Source: Cudoniella acicularis
Taxonomy: Eukaryota; Ascomycota; Leotiomycetes; Helotiales; Helotiaceae
Assembly: GCA_013054445.1 (NCBI GenBank)
Contig: JAAMPI010000677.1
Location: forward strand, 1-28,374
Reading direction: 5' to 3'
DNA length: 28,374 nucleotides
The notes below the pieces were generated by a model that was not told the DNA's origin, did not search any database, and worked only from the letters and a program-made list of their open reading frames with translations. A program made the translations under genes and the position numbers. Positions 9,603 through 20,948 of this stretch are shown here, one piece after another (the first letter of the stretch is position 1; every line of letters begins with the position of its first letter).

Positions 9603-12434
9603 ATGCGATTTTTGGAAACGTTCCTCGTTCAATATGCCACAAGCTTCTCCCTGTCTTCTCGGGCGCAGGCCAAATCTCCAAATTTCTTGTGCAGTGCCAC
9701 CGATCCAACGGCGGGGTATAATGCGTCGAGCAAGTACCTTGGGTGCTATTCAGACAGCAGTGTAAAAATCCTTACGGCGGCTAAAACTAGCACGATCGTT
9801 ATGACGCCCCAGTTCTGTACAACGTTTTGCGGAAAGAAAGGCTACAAGTACGGTGGGATTGAATTTGGCACGTAAGTGGACACCTGATACTCTTTGAAAG
9901 CGTGTAATTGCTTAATCATGATTTCAGCCAATGTTTTTGTGGAGTCCAACCAAATTTCAGTGTTGGAAAACTAGTAGATGATAAAATGTGCAATTCTGTG
10001 TGTATCACAGAGCCTTCAAGTTCCTGCGGTTCAGGTTACGTGTAATTATACCTATACCTCTATATTTTGATTACTTTATACATGAAAATCAGCTGATATG
10101 AAAACGATTAGAATGTCACTGTATGAGATAAGCAACCCTTTGCCCATTTTGAATAGTATTTCTTCGGGGAATTCTTTTGTTCCCGTGTGCCAGACAAGTC
10201 CACTGTGCTCCGAGAAAGTGTGTGACACATCTCTTAGCATCACAGAGCGAGTGGTTTCTCTCGTAAAGTCTTTAAATGTCGAAGAAAAAATATTGAATCT
10301 TGTGGATGCTGCACCTGGGTCCACGAGGCTTGGTCTTCCTTCTTACGAATGGTGGAACGAAGCGCTTCATGGAGTTGCTTCCAGCCCTGGAGTACAGTTC
10401 GCTCCGGCAGGTTCAAACTTTAGCTATTCAACTAGCTTTGGGTCACCAATTTTGACTGCTGCTTCTTTTGATGATGCTCTAATCCAAAAGGTTGCACGTG
10501 TCATTGGACAGGAAGCCAGAGCATTTGGCAATTATGGATTCTCTGGGTTTGATTTCTGGACACCCAACATCAATGCTTTCCGAGATCCCCGCTGGGGCAG
10601 GGGCCAAGAGACACCGGGTGAAGATTCGTTTCACGTACAGAGCTATATCAAGAGCTTCATTCCGGGCCTTCAGGGCAGTCACTTGGAACAGAAGCAGATC
10701 ATTGCCACCTGTAAGCATTACGCTGCTTATGATCTTGAGACCGGGCGATATGGAAATAACTATAATCCATCTCAGCAGGACCTTGCAGACTATTTTCTAG
10801 CGCCATTCAAGACCTGCGTTCGGGATGTTCAAGCTGGAAGTGTCATGTGCTCATATAACGCCGTCGATGGTATTCCAACTTGCGCAAGCGAATACCTCTT
10901 GGACGCGGTTCTCAGGAAGCACTGGAATTTTAGCGCTGATTACAACTATGTCGTCTCTGATTGTGGTGCAGTTGCTGATATCCACGACTATCATAACTTT
11001 ACCGATACTCAAGAGGGTGCTGCTGTTGTTGCCCTCAACGCCGGCACAGATCTTGAATGTGGACAAGCATACATAAATCTCAGGTCTTCTCTTGCACTGA
11101 ACCACACCACGGAAGCGACCATAGATCGTGCTCTTACAAGACTATACTCCGCTTTGTTTACACTTGGTTATTTTGACGGCAGCGAATACTCCTCCTTGTC
11201 TTTCTTGGATGTTGCAACTCCAGAAGCACAGTCTCTTGCATACACAGCTGCTGTTGAGGGCATCACCCTCCTGAAGAATGACGGAATTCTTCCCATCAAT
11301 CATGTCCAGAATTACTCTCGAGTCGCTCTGATAGGGCCTTTCGCGAATGCGACTTCTCAATTGCAAGGCAATTATTTTGGCAGAGCTAAACATATCACCA
11401 GTCCTTTAGAGGCCTTCCAGCGGAAATGGGAGGTTTCATACTCTGTCGGAACGGGTATCAGCAGCACGGATAAAACTAGCTTCGCCACAGCACTTTCAGC
11501 AGCAGCAGCGTCGGATTTAATTTTTTATTTGGGTGGAATTGATAGCACCATTGAGTCGGAAACCCTAGACCGAAATTCGGTTGCGTGGCCTGGTAATCAA
11601 CTGGATCTGATCTCGGAACTTTCCAAGCTTGGGAAGCCCCTGGTTATTGTGCAATTTGGAGGCGGCCAGCTTGATGACAGCTCCATATTGAGCAATGACA
11701 AAGTTAATGCGCTGCTCTGGGCTGGTTATCCAGGACAGGAAGGAGGCACGGCAGTGCTTGATATCGTTACAGGAAGGAAATCGGTTGCCGGAAGACTACC
11801 TGTGACACAGTATCCTGCTAGTTACGCTGAAGAGGTTAGTATTTTTGACATTCGTCTCAGGTCAAGTACAAACGACTCCTTCCCGGGCCGAACCTATAAG
11901 TGGTACACGGGTAAAACCGTCATCCCTTTCGGGTATGGTCTTCACTTCACGGAGTTTGATTTCAGCTGGGAATCGAAGCTGAAGGAGTCGTACGAGATCA
12001 GCAGTATCATATCTTCCGACCACAATGACGCCTTTTCTTTCGCCAATATCTCAGCCACAATCAAAAATATTGGCAATTTTACTTCGGATTACGTTGGCCT
12101 ATTGTTCATAACTAGTACCAATGCTGGACCAGCTCCCCGTCCTAAGAAGTCTCTTATTTCTTACGCTCGTCTGCATGACATTCCAGGGCAAGGTGAGGGG
12201 CAGCTCAAACTCCCTCTCACGCTAGGCAGTTTGGCCAGAGCAGACGAGAATGGTGATCTTACCATCTATCCAGGTGACTATACCATAGCATTAGATATTG
12301 AGGGAAAGATAAAGTTCAATTTCTCTTTGAAAGGCGAAAAGGCAATTATCGATACGCTTCCTCGCCCGGCAGCATCGTATAACTTCACAGTCCCTGTACA
12401 TATTCAACCGCCGTCTACCGTCGCTTTTTCTTAG
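9603..12434 (+). CDS. secreted WSC-domain GH3 exo-beta-xylosidase, three exons
   Basis: My model joins 9603-9871, 9928-10041 and 10112-12434 into 901 residues. Intron 1 (9872-9927) is GTAAGT...TTTCAG. Intron 2 (10042-10111) is GTAATT...ATTAG with a CTGAT branch point at 10093. Residues 1-23 are a weak signal peptide. Residues about 45-130 form a WSC domain (YLGCYSDSS, FCTTFCG, QCFCG, ending CGSGYVMSLYE). GH3 follows: RLGLPSYEWWNEALHG, KHYAAYDLE, and the nucleophile in VVSDCGAVADI at about Asp411. The second GH3 domain and an FnIII-like tail close the protein (GYPGQEGGTAVLDIVTG, PAPRPKKSLISY). Enzymes of this type release xylose from xylo-oligosaccharides. Joining intron 2 at 10040 or 10092 instead breaks the frame or inserts extra residues, so the chosen sites fit best. 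Confidence 0.9.
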
Positions 12435-14060
12435 GGGAACCAAATCTAAATCAAAGGGCAGCTTTGATGCTTTCACGAATCTTGCTTTGTCTGCATTGAC
12501 TAGAACCGATGACGGCATATGAAAGCGATTGAACCAGTTTTTCACTGCATTGCAGATTCTTGCCCACTAGTTTGAAAGCGTGCGACAAAGTATTTAGTTT
12601 GGCAATTTGGCCGGGGAGGATGGAGGGGGGAGGGGGAAGGGGATAAATCTTTATTCTGTCATGTAATTCTCTGCGTAACAAAATCTACCTAGCCCTGTGG
12701 CCTAACAAGCAAACAGCTATTTTGCAAAAAGCATCTTGAGTATTTATATTGAAATATTTAGTGACTTCCCATAATCTACCTTCTCATGCAAGCACTTGGA
12801 GTAAAGTGCGAATCAACTCGGTTGCACATTCAAAGTCGGATTTCTACGAACAAGGTTAAGAGGCGTCTTTGCGCTTCCTTTATCCTCGTTATTAACGGGT
12901 TTCTTAGAGGAAATTAGACGATTGCGATCGCGCGGCTTCGGTGTTTTGATTAAGGTTAAGAGTCTGTTGGAGATCGAGACTAAATTAGGATTTGGCAATA
13001 TATCTCCCTGTAAAATGAGTCCCATTTCGTAACGGCGGCTTCTGGTTCTCATCTAGCTATCCGAAATAGAGGATAGAGAGGAGACCCAGAAGGCTGAAAC
13101 GAGGATAAATGACGGCATGCCAGCAGAAAAGCAAGTAGGGCACACGGGTAGGCCTACTTAGCGCACACAAATAGTGTACTATAGACACTAATATCCAACT
13201 GTTCTATCTTTTTAACACAACCACAAAATAGCAGATCTTTGATTTAGAATTTCTGGAAAGGCAGGAGGGTAAGAGAAAAAAGAGAACTTAAGATAGATAA
13301 GTCGGGCAGTTACAGAATGTAGGCGCTTTACAGAAGGAATGAAGGAAGTGTACGATTCTGTATTATTTTATTGACTCAGATATCTATTATTTATCATTAT
13401 ATTAGTAACCTGACTTTTGTACCAAAAACCCCCAAAATTATTTCATTATTTTGTCAATACGGGAGCTATATTAGTAAGAGCTTATGCCACGAAGCTGAGA
13501 ATAGGTCACAGGACCAACTCCCCTTTTCAAGTTTACGCGAAGGGTATATACAAATTTTTGCCAACAGGCACTAGCTTACCCAGGCCATACGAAGACTGTA
13601 CTCACAACAGGATAATAGACTGCCATTCTGGCCAGGCTAAAATACCTGGGCAATCACTTCCGAAATTTGTAGGCCGCATGATCATAAGTTAGCTAGAACC
13701 AGGAGCAGAGGCGGGGCTCTCGTTCGAAAAGTGTTTACCTCACCAGCTTCGTACTCAAAGAGGGCTACCGAACTTAGCTACCGGGTCGGTAAAACTCAAG
13801 TTCTATTCTCAATATGAGTATCCGCGTCCTTTGGCAAAGACGGAGAGATTCAACCCAAAGTGTGCTCGATTTAACCGCAAGTCGCGCCATGCTTAAAGTA
13901 GAAAGACATGCAAGCTTGCCTACAATCCTGCCGCCAAAAACCCCGCTCCGAATGCCGACTCTCATTGCCAGCAGAGGAGAGTGATGCGGAGGCGGCTCCA
14001 TGGACGCTATCTTGGGGTCACCTACGCGTTACACCCCGCGTTGACTGCGCCAACGACGAG
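12435..14060. other. intergenic between beta-xylosidase and acetylxylan esterase
   Basis: A 1.6-kb spacer with no credible gene. It holds a G-rich purine tract at 12613-12645, CTAGCC (GGCTAG on the minus strand) at 12689-12694 and a perfect GGCTAAA at 13635-13641. Open frames at 13371-13692 and 12813-13052 look random. Confidence 0.55.
13635..13641 (+). promoter_or_regulatory. XlnR/Xyr1-type site GGCTAAA
   Basis: Exact GGCTAAA 541 bases upstream of the CE1 start codon, the same heptamer found twice upstream of the GH62 gene. Confidence 0.45.
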
Positions 14061-14067
14061 TATAAAA
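14061..14067 (+). promoter_or_regulatory. TATA box of the CE1 gene
   Basis: TATAAAA, 115 bases before the ATG at 14176. Confidence 0.5.
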
Positions 14068-14175
14068 CATGAGCATGTATGCTTGGAACAGAACAATACA
14101 GAACGGAACAGATAAAGCAAGGCACAAAGCAAGCGTCTCGAAACTCTTCTACAGCCCCATCCGCTCCCCGTGAAT

Positions 14176-15168
14176 ATGCTCTTCCCACGTCCCTCGCTCC
14201 TGGCACTCAGTCTCTCAGCGCTCGCAGCGCGCGTCTTTGGCGCCTCCCTGGTTCAAGTCAAGGGCTTTGGAGGGAACCCAACCAAGATCAACATGTACAT
14301 CTATGTGCCAGACAAGGTGGCCACGAAGCCGGCAATCGTTGTCGCGGTTAGTTGTCCCGATTCCAACTGGGCGCCTGTGTCTTGCACTTGGTGTCGGCTC
14401 CTCTCCCCTCTCTCCTGTTCGTTTCCGCTGCTGACATACCCCTCTCAGCTGCACCCCTGCGGCGGCAGCGCACCCTCGTGGTACAGCGGCACCAAGCTGC
14501 CATCGTACGCTGACAGCCATGGCTTTATTCTTATCTATCCCGGTACACCTAATATGAACAACTGCTGGGATGTACAGAGCGCAGGTAGTCTAACCCACGG
14601 CCAGGGCGGCGACGCACTGGGTATCGTCAACATGGTCAACTACACGCTGGCTAAGTACAGTGGCGACTCGAGCCAAGTCTTTGTCATGGGCGGCTCGTCT
14701 GGCGCCATGATGACCAACGTAATGGCCGGCTCCTATCCCGATATCTTCAATGCCGGCGCCGCCTTCTCGGGTGTGGCACATGCTTGCTTTGCCGGAGCCG
14801 CCAGCGCTACGCCAGCATCCCCTAACCAGACCTGCGCCCAGGGTCTCCAGCACACAGCCGCGGAATGGGGCAACTTTGTCCGCAACTCATATCCTGGCTA
14901 TACTGGAAGACGTACCCGGATGATGATCTTTCATGGGTTAGCCGATACGCTAGTACGCCCGCAGTGTGCTATCGAGGCGCTCAAGCAGTGGGCCAACGTC
15001 CTCGATGTTACACTCACTAAGAATGTGATCGGCGTCCCGTCCTCCGCCTATACGCAGGAGATATATGGCGATGGAACGAAATTACAGGGCTTCTTTGGTA
15101 CGGGTGTCGGGCACATCGCCCCGGTGAACGAGGTCTTGCTCCTCAAGTTCTTTGGCATCATGACATAA
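14176..15168 (+). CDS. axeA: secreted CE1 acetylxylan esterase (AxeA type), two exons
   Basis: Exons 14176-14346 and 14449-15168 encode 296 residues. The intron (14347-14448, GTTAGT...CTCAG, branch CTGAC at 14430) is 102 bases long, in frame and stop-free, so an uninterrupted frame exists; splicing is still required to give the family motif VALHPCGGSA. Residues 1-23 are a signal peptide. The catalytic triad is Ser140 (MGGSSGAMM, GxSxG), Asp223 (FHGLADTLV) and His279 (GTGVGHIAPV). Length, motifs and the absence of a CBM1 match A. niger AxeA-like CE1 enzymes, which remove acetyl groups from xylan; a feruloyl esterase of the same fold is a less likely alternative. The apparent upstream start at 14170 is GTG, so ATG 14176 is used. 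It follows two other xylan-active genes on the same strand. Confidence 0.92.
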   Translation: MLFPRPSLLALSLSALAARVFGASLVQVKGFGGNPTKINMYIYVPDKVATKPAIVVAVSCPDSNWAPVSCTWCRLLSPLSCSFPLLTYPSQLHPCGGSAPSWYSGTKLPSYADSHGFILIYPGTPNMNNCWDVQSAGSLTHGQGGDALGIVNMVNYTLAKYSGDSSQVFVMGGSSGAMMTNVMAGSYPDIFNAGAAFSGVAHACFAGAASATPASPNQTCAQGLQHTAAEWGNFVRNSYPGYTGRRTRMMIFHGLADTLVRPQCAIEALKQWANVLDVTLTKNVIGVPSSAYTQEIYGDGTKLQGFFGTGVGHIAPVNEVLLLKFFGIMT

Positions 15169-16141
15169 GGGAAGATGTGATATATATGGAATCAAACTCC
15201 CGAGGGTCTTGGACATCATATCTTTTGGGGTCTTAGATGGGTTTGATATGTGTTTATGTGTGTATGCGTGTAGATATGGATGGAACTCGAATTACTGAGG
15301 TCATTTGTCATCACATCTTAGGTGGCATTTGAGATATAAATATTTTTTATATGTAAAATCAAATTGCAGACGTTCTTTAGCATTAAATCAGCTTGGATAG
15401 TGTTGGATTAAATAGGATCCCATTTCTTCCACTTTGGGAACAAGGTTATTTTGGATTGCTTATTGATTGCATTATTCTCATTTCATGGTTCAACAGCTCC
15501 GGGCCGCCCACCTCCGAGCCCCCTCTCTGCAGGTTGCTCTCTCATCAAATAGGGTTGATTTCCGACAAGGTGCCAAGTTCTTTGCATGATCTGTGTTGCC
15601 TTTCCGGACAACCCGCACTCCCCACACGGACTCAATTCTGGAACGCGCATGCCGCTCGCCGACATACTACACTGTGCCCACCTTTGCAGGGCGCGTGCAC
15701 CTAGAAGCTGAAATCCCTGTAATCGTATCGCGAATGGACCTTGTCTTTCATCTGATACATTCCGGCTGCACGTCACACTCGTTAGAGCATTGTCGTCACA
15801 CCTTTCAAACGTCCTGGTATATAAGGTGAGTAACGCTCTGCCAATTCCTCGCCCATCAGTGCTGCCATTACACATCGTGTACTCCACACCACCAGTTGCA
15901 TGTCAAAACGAAGGATCCCCTGCACCAAGACTAATCTTGGTTGCAATGGCACCGTTTCCCAGCAGCCCCAGTACATAAGGGCTATGGATCCGAACAGTTT
16001 CTTCCATTTATTTCCGATTTGCACAACTTTCGCAGCTTCTGAATCAATTCACAATCGAAAATCTTATAATTCACATATCTTCCATTCATTTTTCAAGTGG
16101 TTTCTCCCAGCACAGAGAAGGGCAAGCAGTGAACTGTGAAA
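15169..16141. other. intergenic, includes the promoter of the next gene
   Basis: T- and G-rich 3' flank of the esterase gene, then a more balanced stretch with TATATAAGG at 15818-15826. The next start codon lies about 320 bases beyond it, implying a long 5' leader. Short open frames at 15393-16024 on both strands overlap each other and look random. Confidence 0.5.
15818..15826 (+). promoter_or_regulatory. TATA box candidate upstream of the membrane protein gene
   Basis: TATATAAGG, directly followed by GTGAGT. The latter is a good donor sequence, so an intron in the 5' leader is possible. Confidence 0.35.
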
Positions 16142-17011
16142 ATGGTTCGTGATCAGGAGGTAGACCTTGCCTCGGAAGGGAATCAAGAGATAGATACCAG
16201 TTCACGAATCTCACGAAAAACCATTGTGATAGCGATTCTTCGGACTATCCAGCTCGTATGGAAAATCCTTGAACCTACCGACTCATTTGGGGACACTAAT
16301 TATTATACAGTCTGCTGGGTTTACCATCCTCTTTTTGACGGGATTGCTACGTCAGTTTTCCAGGGCGACTTTGTAGGTTGAAGATTCTATCATCTCTAAG
16401 AGATTTATACTAACAGTGACATCCTAGTTCCATACTTTCGGTACCGACCACACCCCTTGAAATGAACTGGCAGCTTCTAATACAAAGCGTAGAATTAAGC
16501 TTCGTCAGCTTTTTGTGGACTCTATTATTTTTAATTGTAGTGAGAAACCCTAATTTCTATCCTTCAGCTTTCCTCTTCGATATAGTAACGGGATTGATAG
16601 ATATTTATTGCGGCTCACTGGTTTCCGAAGTCCAACCTCTTCTGGACCCATTTGTTTGTCTCCCCACCCTTTGCGGTTCACTTTGGACTAACCATTACCT
16701 AGAATCTTCGAAATCATCGCCTTGATACTCTGGCTTTCTACCTTTTCCTCTCTCGTTTGGGAATGCATGGATGGGGATCAGACGTTTGCCGCGCTCGGTG
16801 ATAGTGGGGATGCCCAACTCGTGGCTTATGTTGCCGCATCGAGTGTCAAAAGTGCTATAATAGGCTTGAAAGTCGCTACGGGGCTGGCATGTGTAACCTG
16901 GATTGCATTCGCTGCTACATTGCTACTTTCCAGTATGTGCCTCTTCTCTCTTAAGTGTTCCCATTTTCAGCAATCTGACGTGGTTTGACAGTGAGACGAA
17001 GTCAAGCTTGA
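16142..17011 (+). pseudogene. MARVEL-like four-helix membrane protein, frame break between exons 2 and 3
   Basis: The pieces read as a small fungal four-TM protein. TM1 lies in 16142-16350 (IVIAILRTIQLVWKI). TM2 and TM3 lie in 16428-16620 (FVSFLWTLLFLIVV and FLFDIVTGLIDIYC). TM4 is in two hydrophobic stretches in 16703-16932 (FEIIALILWLSTF and ATGLACVTWIAFAATLLL). The last exon, 16992-17011, encodes a short basic tail ending RRSQA. Introns are 16351-16427 (TACTAAC branch; GTCAGT donor), 16621-16702 (ACTAAC branch) and 16933-16991 (GTATGT donor, CTGAC branch). The middle junction does not keep frame: exon 2 ends in phase 0, while exon 3 needs phase 2. One extra base in exon 2 would explain it. 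It is either a recent pseudogene, a sequencing error or a splice site I missed. The MARVEL-like label rests on topology and pattern only. Confidence 0.55.
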
Positions 17012-18065
17012 TGAAAAATGCGTTCGAGCCTATTGGCCTCTAAAAGAAGATCGGTGTTAATAATAATTGGTTTGGTGCATGGCGTTCTCTGGCTTGAATG
17101 GTTGGATGACTTGCCCTTTTGCGGTTTCTGGGGCTGGTCTAGCAGGCTTAATGACTCAAGTAATATTAATTGTACCCAGAGAAAATCTACCTAACATGAA
17201 CCTCAGTTTGTTAGTAAGGGAAAAAATAGCTAGGTTTTCTTCAGGATCGATTATCTGGGCGTCAGGCTACAAAGCACTAACAAAAACACACCCAAATCAC
17301 TAACGCCACACTAATGCCGCTTTATCTCGCTTGAGAAAAGAACTTAGAAAAAATAAGTCGATATAAAATATAATTATAGTATAAGTAACTCGTATAAATT
17401 TACAATTCTGAAAAATACTATCAAATCGTATTAATTACGCACGAAATATAAGCTTATAAATAAGCTAATTCTATTACGTAGGTAGTTGTAAAAGCTTGAT
17501 TAAAGTGATATAGGAGAGGGATATCACTTGTTAAAATGGCATGAGTGCCTGAAAGCTTGGCGAGTACAGGGGTTAAAGTGCGTGTGTTGATGCCTTGTAG
17601 CCTGATGCCCAAATAATCGATCCCGGTTTTTCGGCAAGCAGGGATAGACGTTATGCCACGACTTGCGGTCAAAAACTTCCCAGCCTCCCAAATTTCGGCC
17701 TCACGATGTCATGCAACGCCTATTTTGAACTGCACGTAAACGGTCTCAACTCACTCTTCTGCCTATTGTGGGAACGCCTCGATCAACGAGACTGAGAAAT
17801 GATTCGCTTTCTAGCCTGTCCTATCTTAGTCATCTTTGAATCGCTGCCTGTCCAGAGCAGATCATGAGCCTGTTACTATTTTTTATTCTCGGATTTATAG
17901 AGAAATGTTGACCTCCGATCGACGCGAATCCAAATTTAATTCCTTGATGCTTTCAAATTTAGTAATACCCCCCCAAACAATTTCTCTTCAAACTTCGAGT
18001 TCACAATTACTTCCAATTTTTGAAATTCTCGTTTTCCACGGTCTCATGAGGGAGAAGGGTCGAAG
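17012..18065. other. intergenic
   Basis: AT-rich from 17330 to 17470, otherwise unremarkable. No RNA gene or repeat found. A short upstream frame from ATG 18046 ends with a TGA that overlaps the start codon of the next gene (ATGA at 18066-18069), which may lower its translation. Confidence 0.45.
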
Positions 18066-20948
18066 ATGAAACCCAAGATAAAGGCACAGCTGAAGAGAAT
18101 GCTGGAGGTTGTTCAGGGAAGTGAAGAGAAACCAAAATCTCGGTTCCACTTTCTCCTTGGGCCAGCACGATGGGCCATGAGGAAAGTGCGCCACCGTCAG
18201 AAACCATCCAGCAAACCCCTCGATAACTCCACTCCTGAAGAGACTACCCCGCCGTCACAGAAAAAAACTAGTCGTCGTTCTTCTAAATCTTCAATCGAGA
18301 AAAAACCAATACGTTCTGGAGTACCAGTACGCCCTCTTGAGATTTCAGTCACTTCTCTCGCGGAGATCTCGAGTGGAAGCAGCAGATCTACCTTGTCTTA
18401 TTATTCAGTAGAGCCCTATTGCGTCATCTGTCGCAAAGAATTCCCGGTGAATATCGATGAAGACGATATGGATTCGTCAGAAGAAGGGCTATCAAGTGCA
18501 TGGCAGTGCAATACAATGGCGAGTAAGTAATAATTTGTTACAAATTTCGTTGAGCAATTTGAGCAATTCAATGACCCAAGTTATAGTTTGTCCATCACCA
18601 GTCAGCGGACCATACACAAGCTTCCTAGCAATGGAGTTTGACTTGAAGAAGCATCAAGAAAAGCTCCAGTCTTTGCTGCCTTCATCTCCCATAGGACTTC
18701 CACAACATCAAACGATCATGGCAGATATTTATCTAAAAAGGAAGAAGACAAAAATCCGGGACGTCCATATTCATCGCCGCCGAGACGCCTATGCTGTTCA
18801 CCGAACTTGTTGGAACCTCACCAGAATGTATACAAAGCACCCGCATACTAATAACCTAGTTTATCAATTCGGTCTCGCCACGAAAGACTTAGTCAGGACT
18901 CTAAGCAACGAAAATACCTGGGCACACAGCATTCGGGATTTGACGCCTTTTCTAGCAAGCCTCAATCAAGAGGTTGGAATTGCAAAACTTCTTTACTGCC
19001 TCTCATGTTCTCCAGCAGAGATAGAGAATACGATCACGGAGCTTTCCCCGAATAATTTGTTATCGAGTGTTATTGCATTCGTGAGAAGCACACTTCCACT
19101 GCTTTTGTCAATATCACCACATAAATCACTTCAACCCGAAATACTGTCCCTCAGTCCGCCATTCCTTCACCTTGCCACTCAGTGGACCGATATCTACAGT
19201 CATACCTATCTCTCAAACCTGGCAACACTTGCAGATGCCCCAGAAGCTCAAAAGCTCGCTGTTCCAATTCTTCCAATACGAGGTATCCAGTTTGAAATTG
19301 GCGCTTACGGACTGGGAATCAAAGCACTGAAATTCTTATACAAAGACGGGTCTGAGTCCACCTGGTTAGGAAAGGTGTCCGATAGACAAGTTATGACGGT
19401 TCTTGGGAAACAAATCACCGGGTTACGGATCGAAAGAGATGTATGTACCAAAACCCCACCATAAAGCATGTCCAAATTAACAACTGGTGCGAACAGGCTT
19501 TGAAAATCACACGAATCTATCTCGTAGCTGAGAAGACTTGGTATATGAACAAAGCAGATACAGAGGAACACAAAGCATTTTCTCATCGGCGGAAGATATA
19601 CATGCTCCAAAGATCGAATTCGAACTCACCATTCGGGGAGTGGCGAGCCCGGGATCAAGAGAGCACGGAAAAGCGACATTGCCTGAGCTGGCGACACCGT
19701 CAAAAACTTCAAGTTAATCCACGTGAAAAAGTCACAGGAATCACAGTTTACTATCATGCAGCTTCTGTCATGGGAATAGCTACTCACGGCGTCTCGACAA
19801 ATCTCATTGGGTCTCGAGGTCCAACTTCTCTTGCTCTCTACCTTCCTCTTTGCACTAATGATTTTCTCACATCGGTTTGGACATTGAGAAGTCACACGGC
19901 TCTACAAAACACAAGTGAGAGTGGGAAATGCCCGCCGATAATTGTAATTCCCTCTCTTTCCTCACAAAGAAAAACAGTGAATTTAGAAAGGCTGAAACGA
20001 TTAACAGTTAGTTACCGCCCTTGGACGCACTCGAGTATGTTATCCTGCATGGAACGCTCAATCATCTTTCAAAAAGCCTGAGTGGACACCTATTAGCAAC
20101 GATTTGGAAACACCTATCCAGGATATATTCAACGACGGGACGGTAAATCGAGACGGTTCGATGCGCAACATTGGAATCGTCAAAGATCACAACTTCACAA
20201 AGGCAGAGTGTGATTTGGTTAAAAAGCCAACTATTGCTGTGCCCACCACGGGATGTATACCGCATCAGAAGGAATGGCGAGATGTGTTCGTTTCGTTTGC
20301 GAAGTTTGAAGGTGTGATGAAGATAGAAGCGAGGAAGAGAGGGGTGAGGTACTTTGGGTTATTGGTCTATTATTCTGATGGTAATGTACGTATTTACTTA
20401 GTTTCACTAGTCAGTTAATATCGCTAAAAAGAGGTGTCGTTATTAGATCTCAGTCTTCGGGCAGTGGGACGCCTCTTTCCCCGGTGAAATCTCAACAATC
20501 TACGAAGAAATCCAGGGTCCTATCCAAGAAATATGTTTTAAATACTCCCCACAATCTGGAGACGGCTGGAAAAATTGTGTTAATGAGAAGGTGAAGAGCT
20601 TCGTATCTGGTATTAGAGTGGTGATACTTGGGGGCACTGCAGAGGCAGGGGAGGAATACCAGTGCGGGGAGACATTTCATTGGACCGAATTCTCCAAGGT
20701 ATTTATTCCATCGCTCTATTTAGAAGGAAGGGAATGAACTTACTAACAATGCATAGCCGCTCGCATGGTGGTTCACGTGGTATGCAGACTGTATTCAAGA
20801 ATGGAAAGGAGAAGTGGAGGAAGCGGTGGTGAGGGAGGAAGTGCAAAAGGAGTTGTTTTTAAATCCGGGATTGAGCTTGCCTGAACATGAAGGTGATCCT
20901 GGATTTACACTGCATGATGAAGAAGATGATTCGGAAGAAGAACTTTGA
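18066..20948 (+). CDS. uncharacterised 857-residue fungal protein, six exons
   Basis: I do not recognise this protein with confidence. Exons are 18066-18522, 18587-19440, 19497-20006, 20077-20385, 20447-20698 and 20757-20948; all junctions keep frame. Introns begin GTAAGT, GTATGT, GTTAGT, GTACGT and GTATTT, and the last has a TACTAAC branch. Residues 1-115 are basic and Ser/Lys-rich, likely disordered. A Cys pair follows (YCVICRKEF, Cys119 and Cys122). The segment AYAVHRTCWNL resembles a motif in fungal F-box-type proteins with a DUF7600-like region. Further on, beta-rich stretches repeat a Y-x-D-G theme (LKFLYKDGSESTWLG, FGLLVYYSDGN), reminiscent of lectin-like strands. The C-terminus is acidic (EEDDSEEEL). 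There is no signal peptide or TM helix, so it is probably intracellular. Confidence 0.75.

Noticed and set aside
10040..10092. Alternative intron 2 of the GH3 gene (GTGTAA...ATCAG)
   Set aside because: It leads directly to a TGA stop in the joined frame; the 10042-10111 intron keeps frame and completes the WSC end.
13371..13692. Two overlapping open frames between the xylosidase and esterase genes
   Set aside because: They overlap in different frames and show no conserved motif or promoter-like context.
7260..15168. Secondary-metabolite gene cluster
   Set aside because: No backbone enzyme (PKS, NRPS, terpene synthase) and all three genes encode secreted hemicellulose enzymes.
15393..16024. 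Several open frames on both strands
   Set aside because: Mutually overlapping, low-information frames in a region better explained as 3' and 5' flanks.
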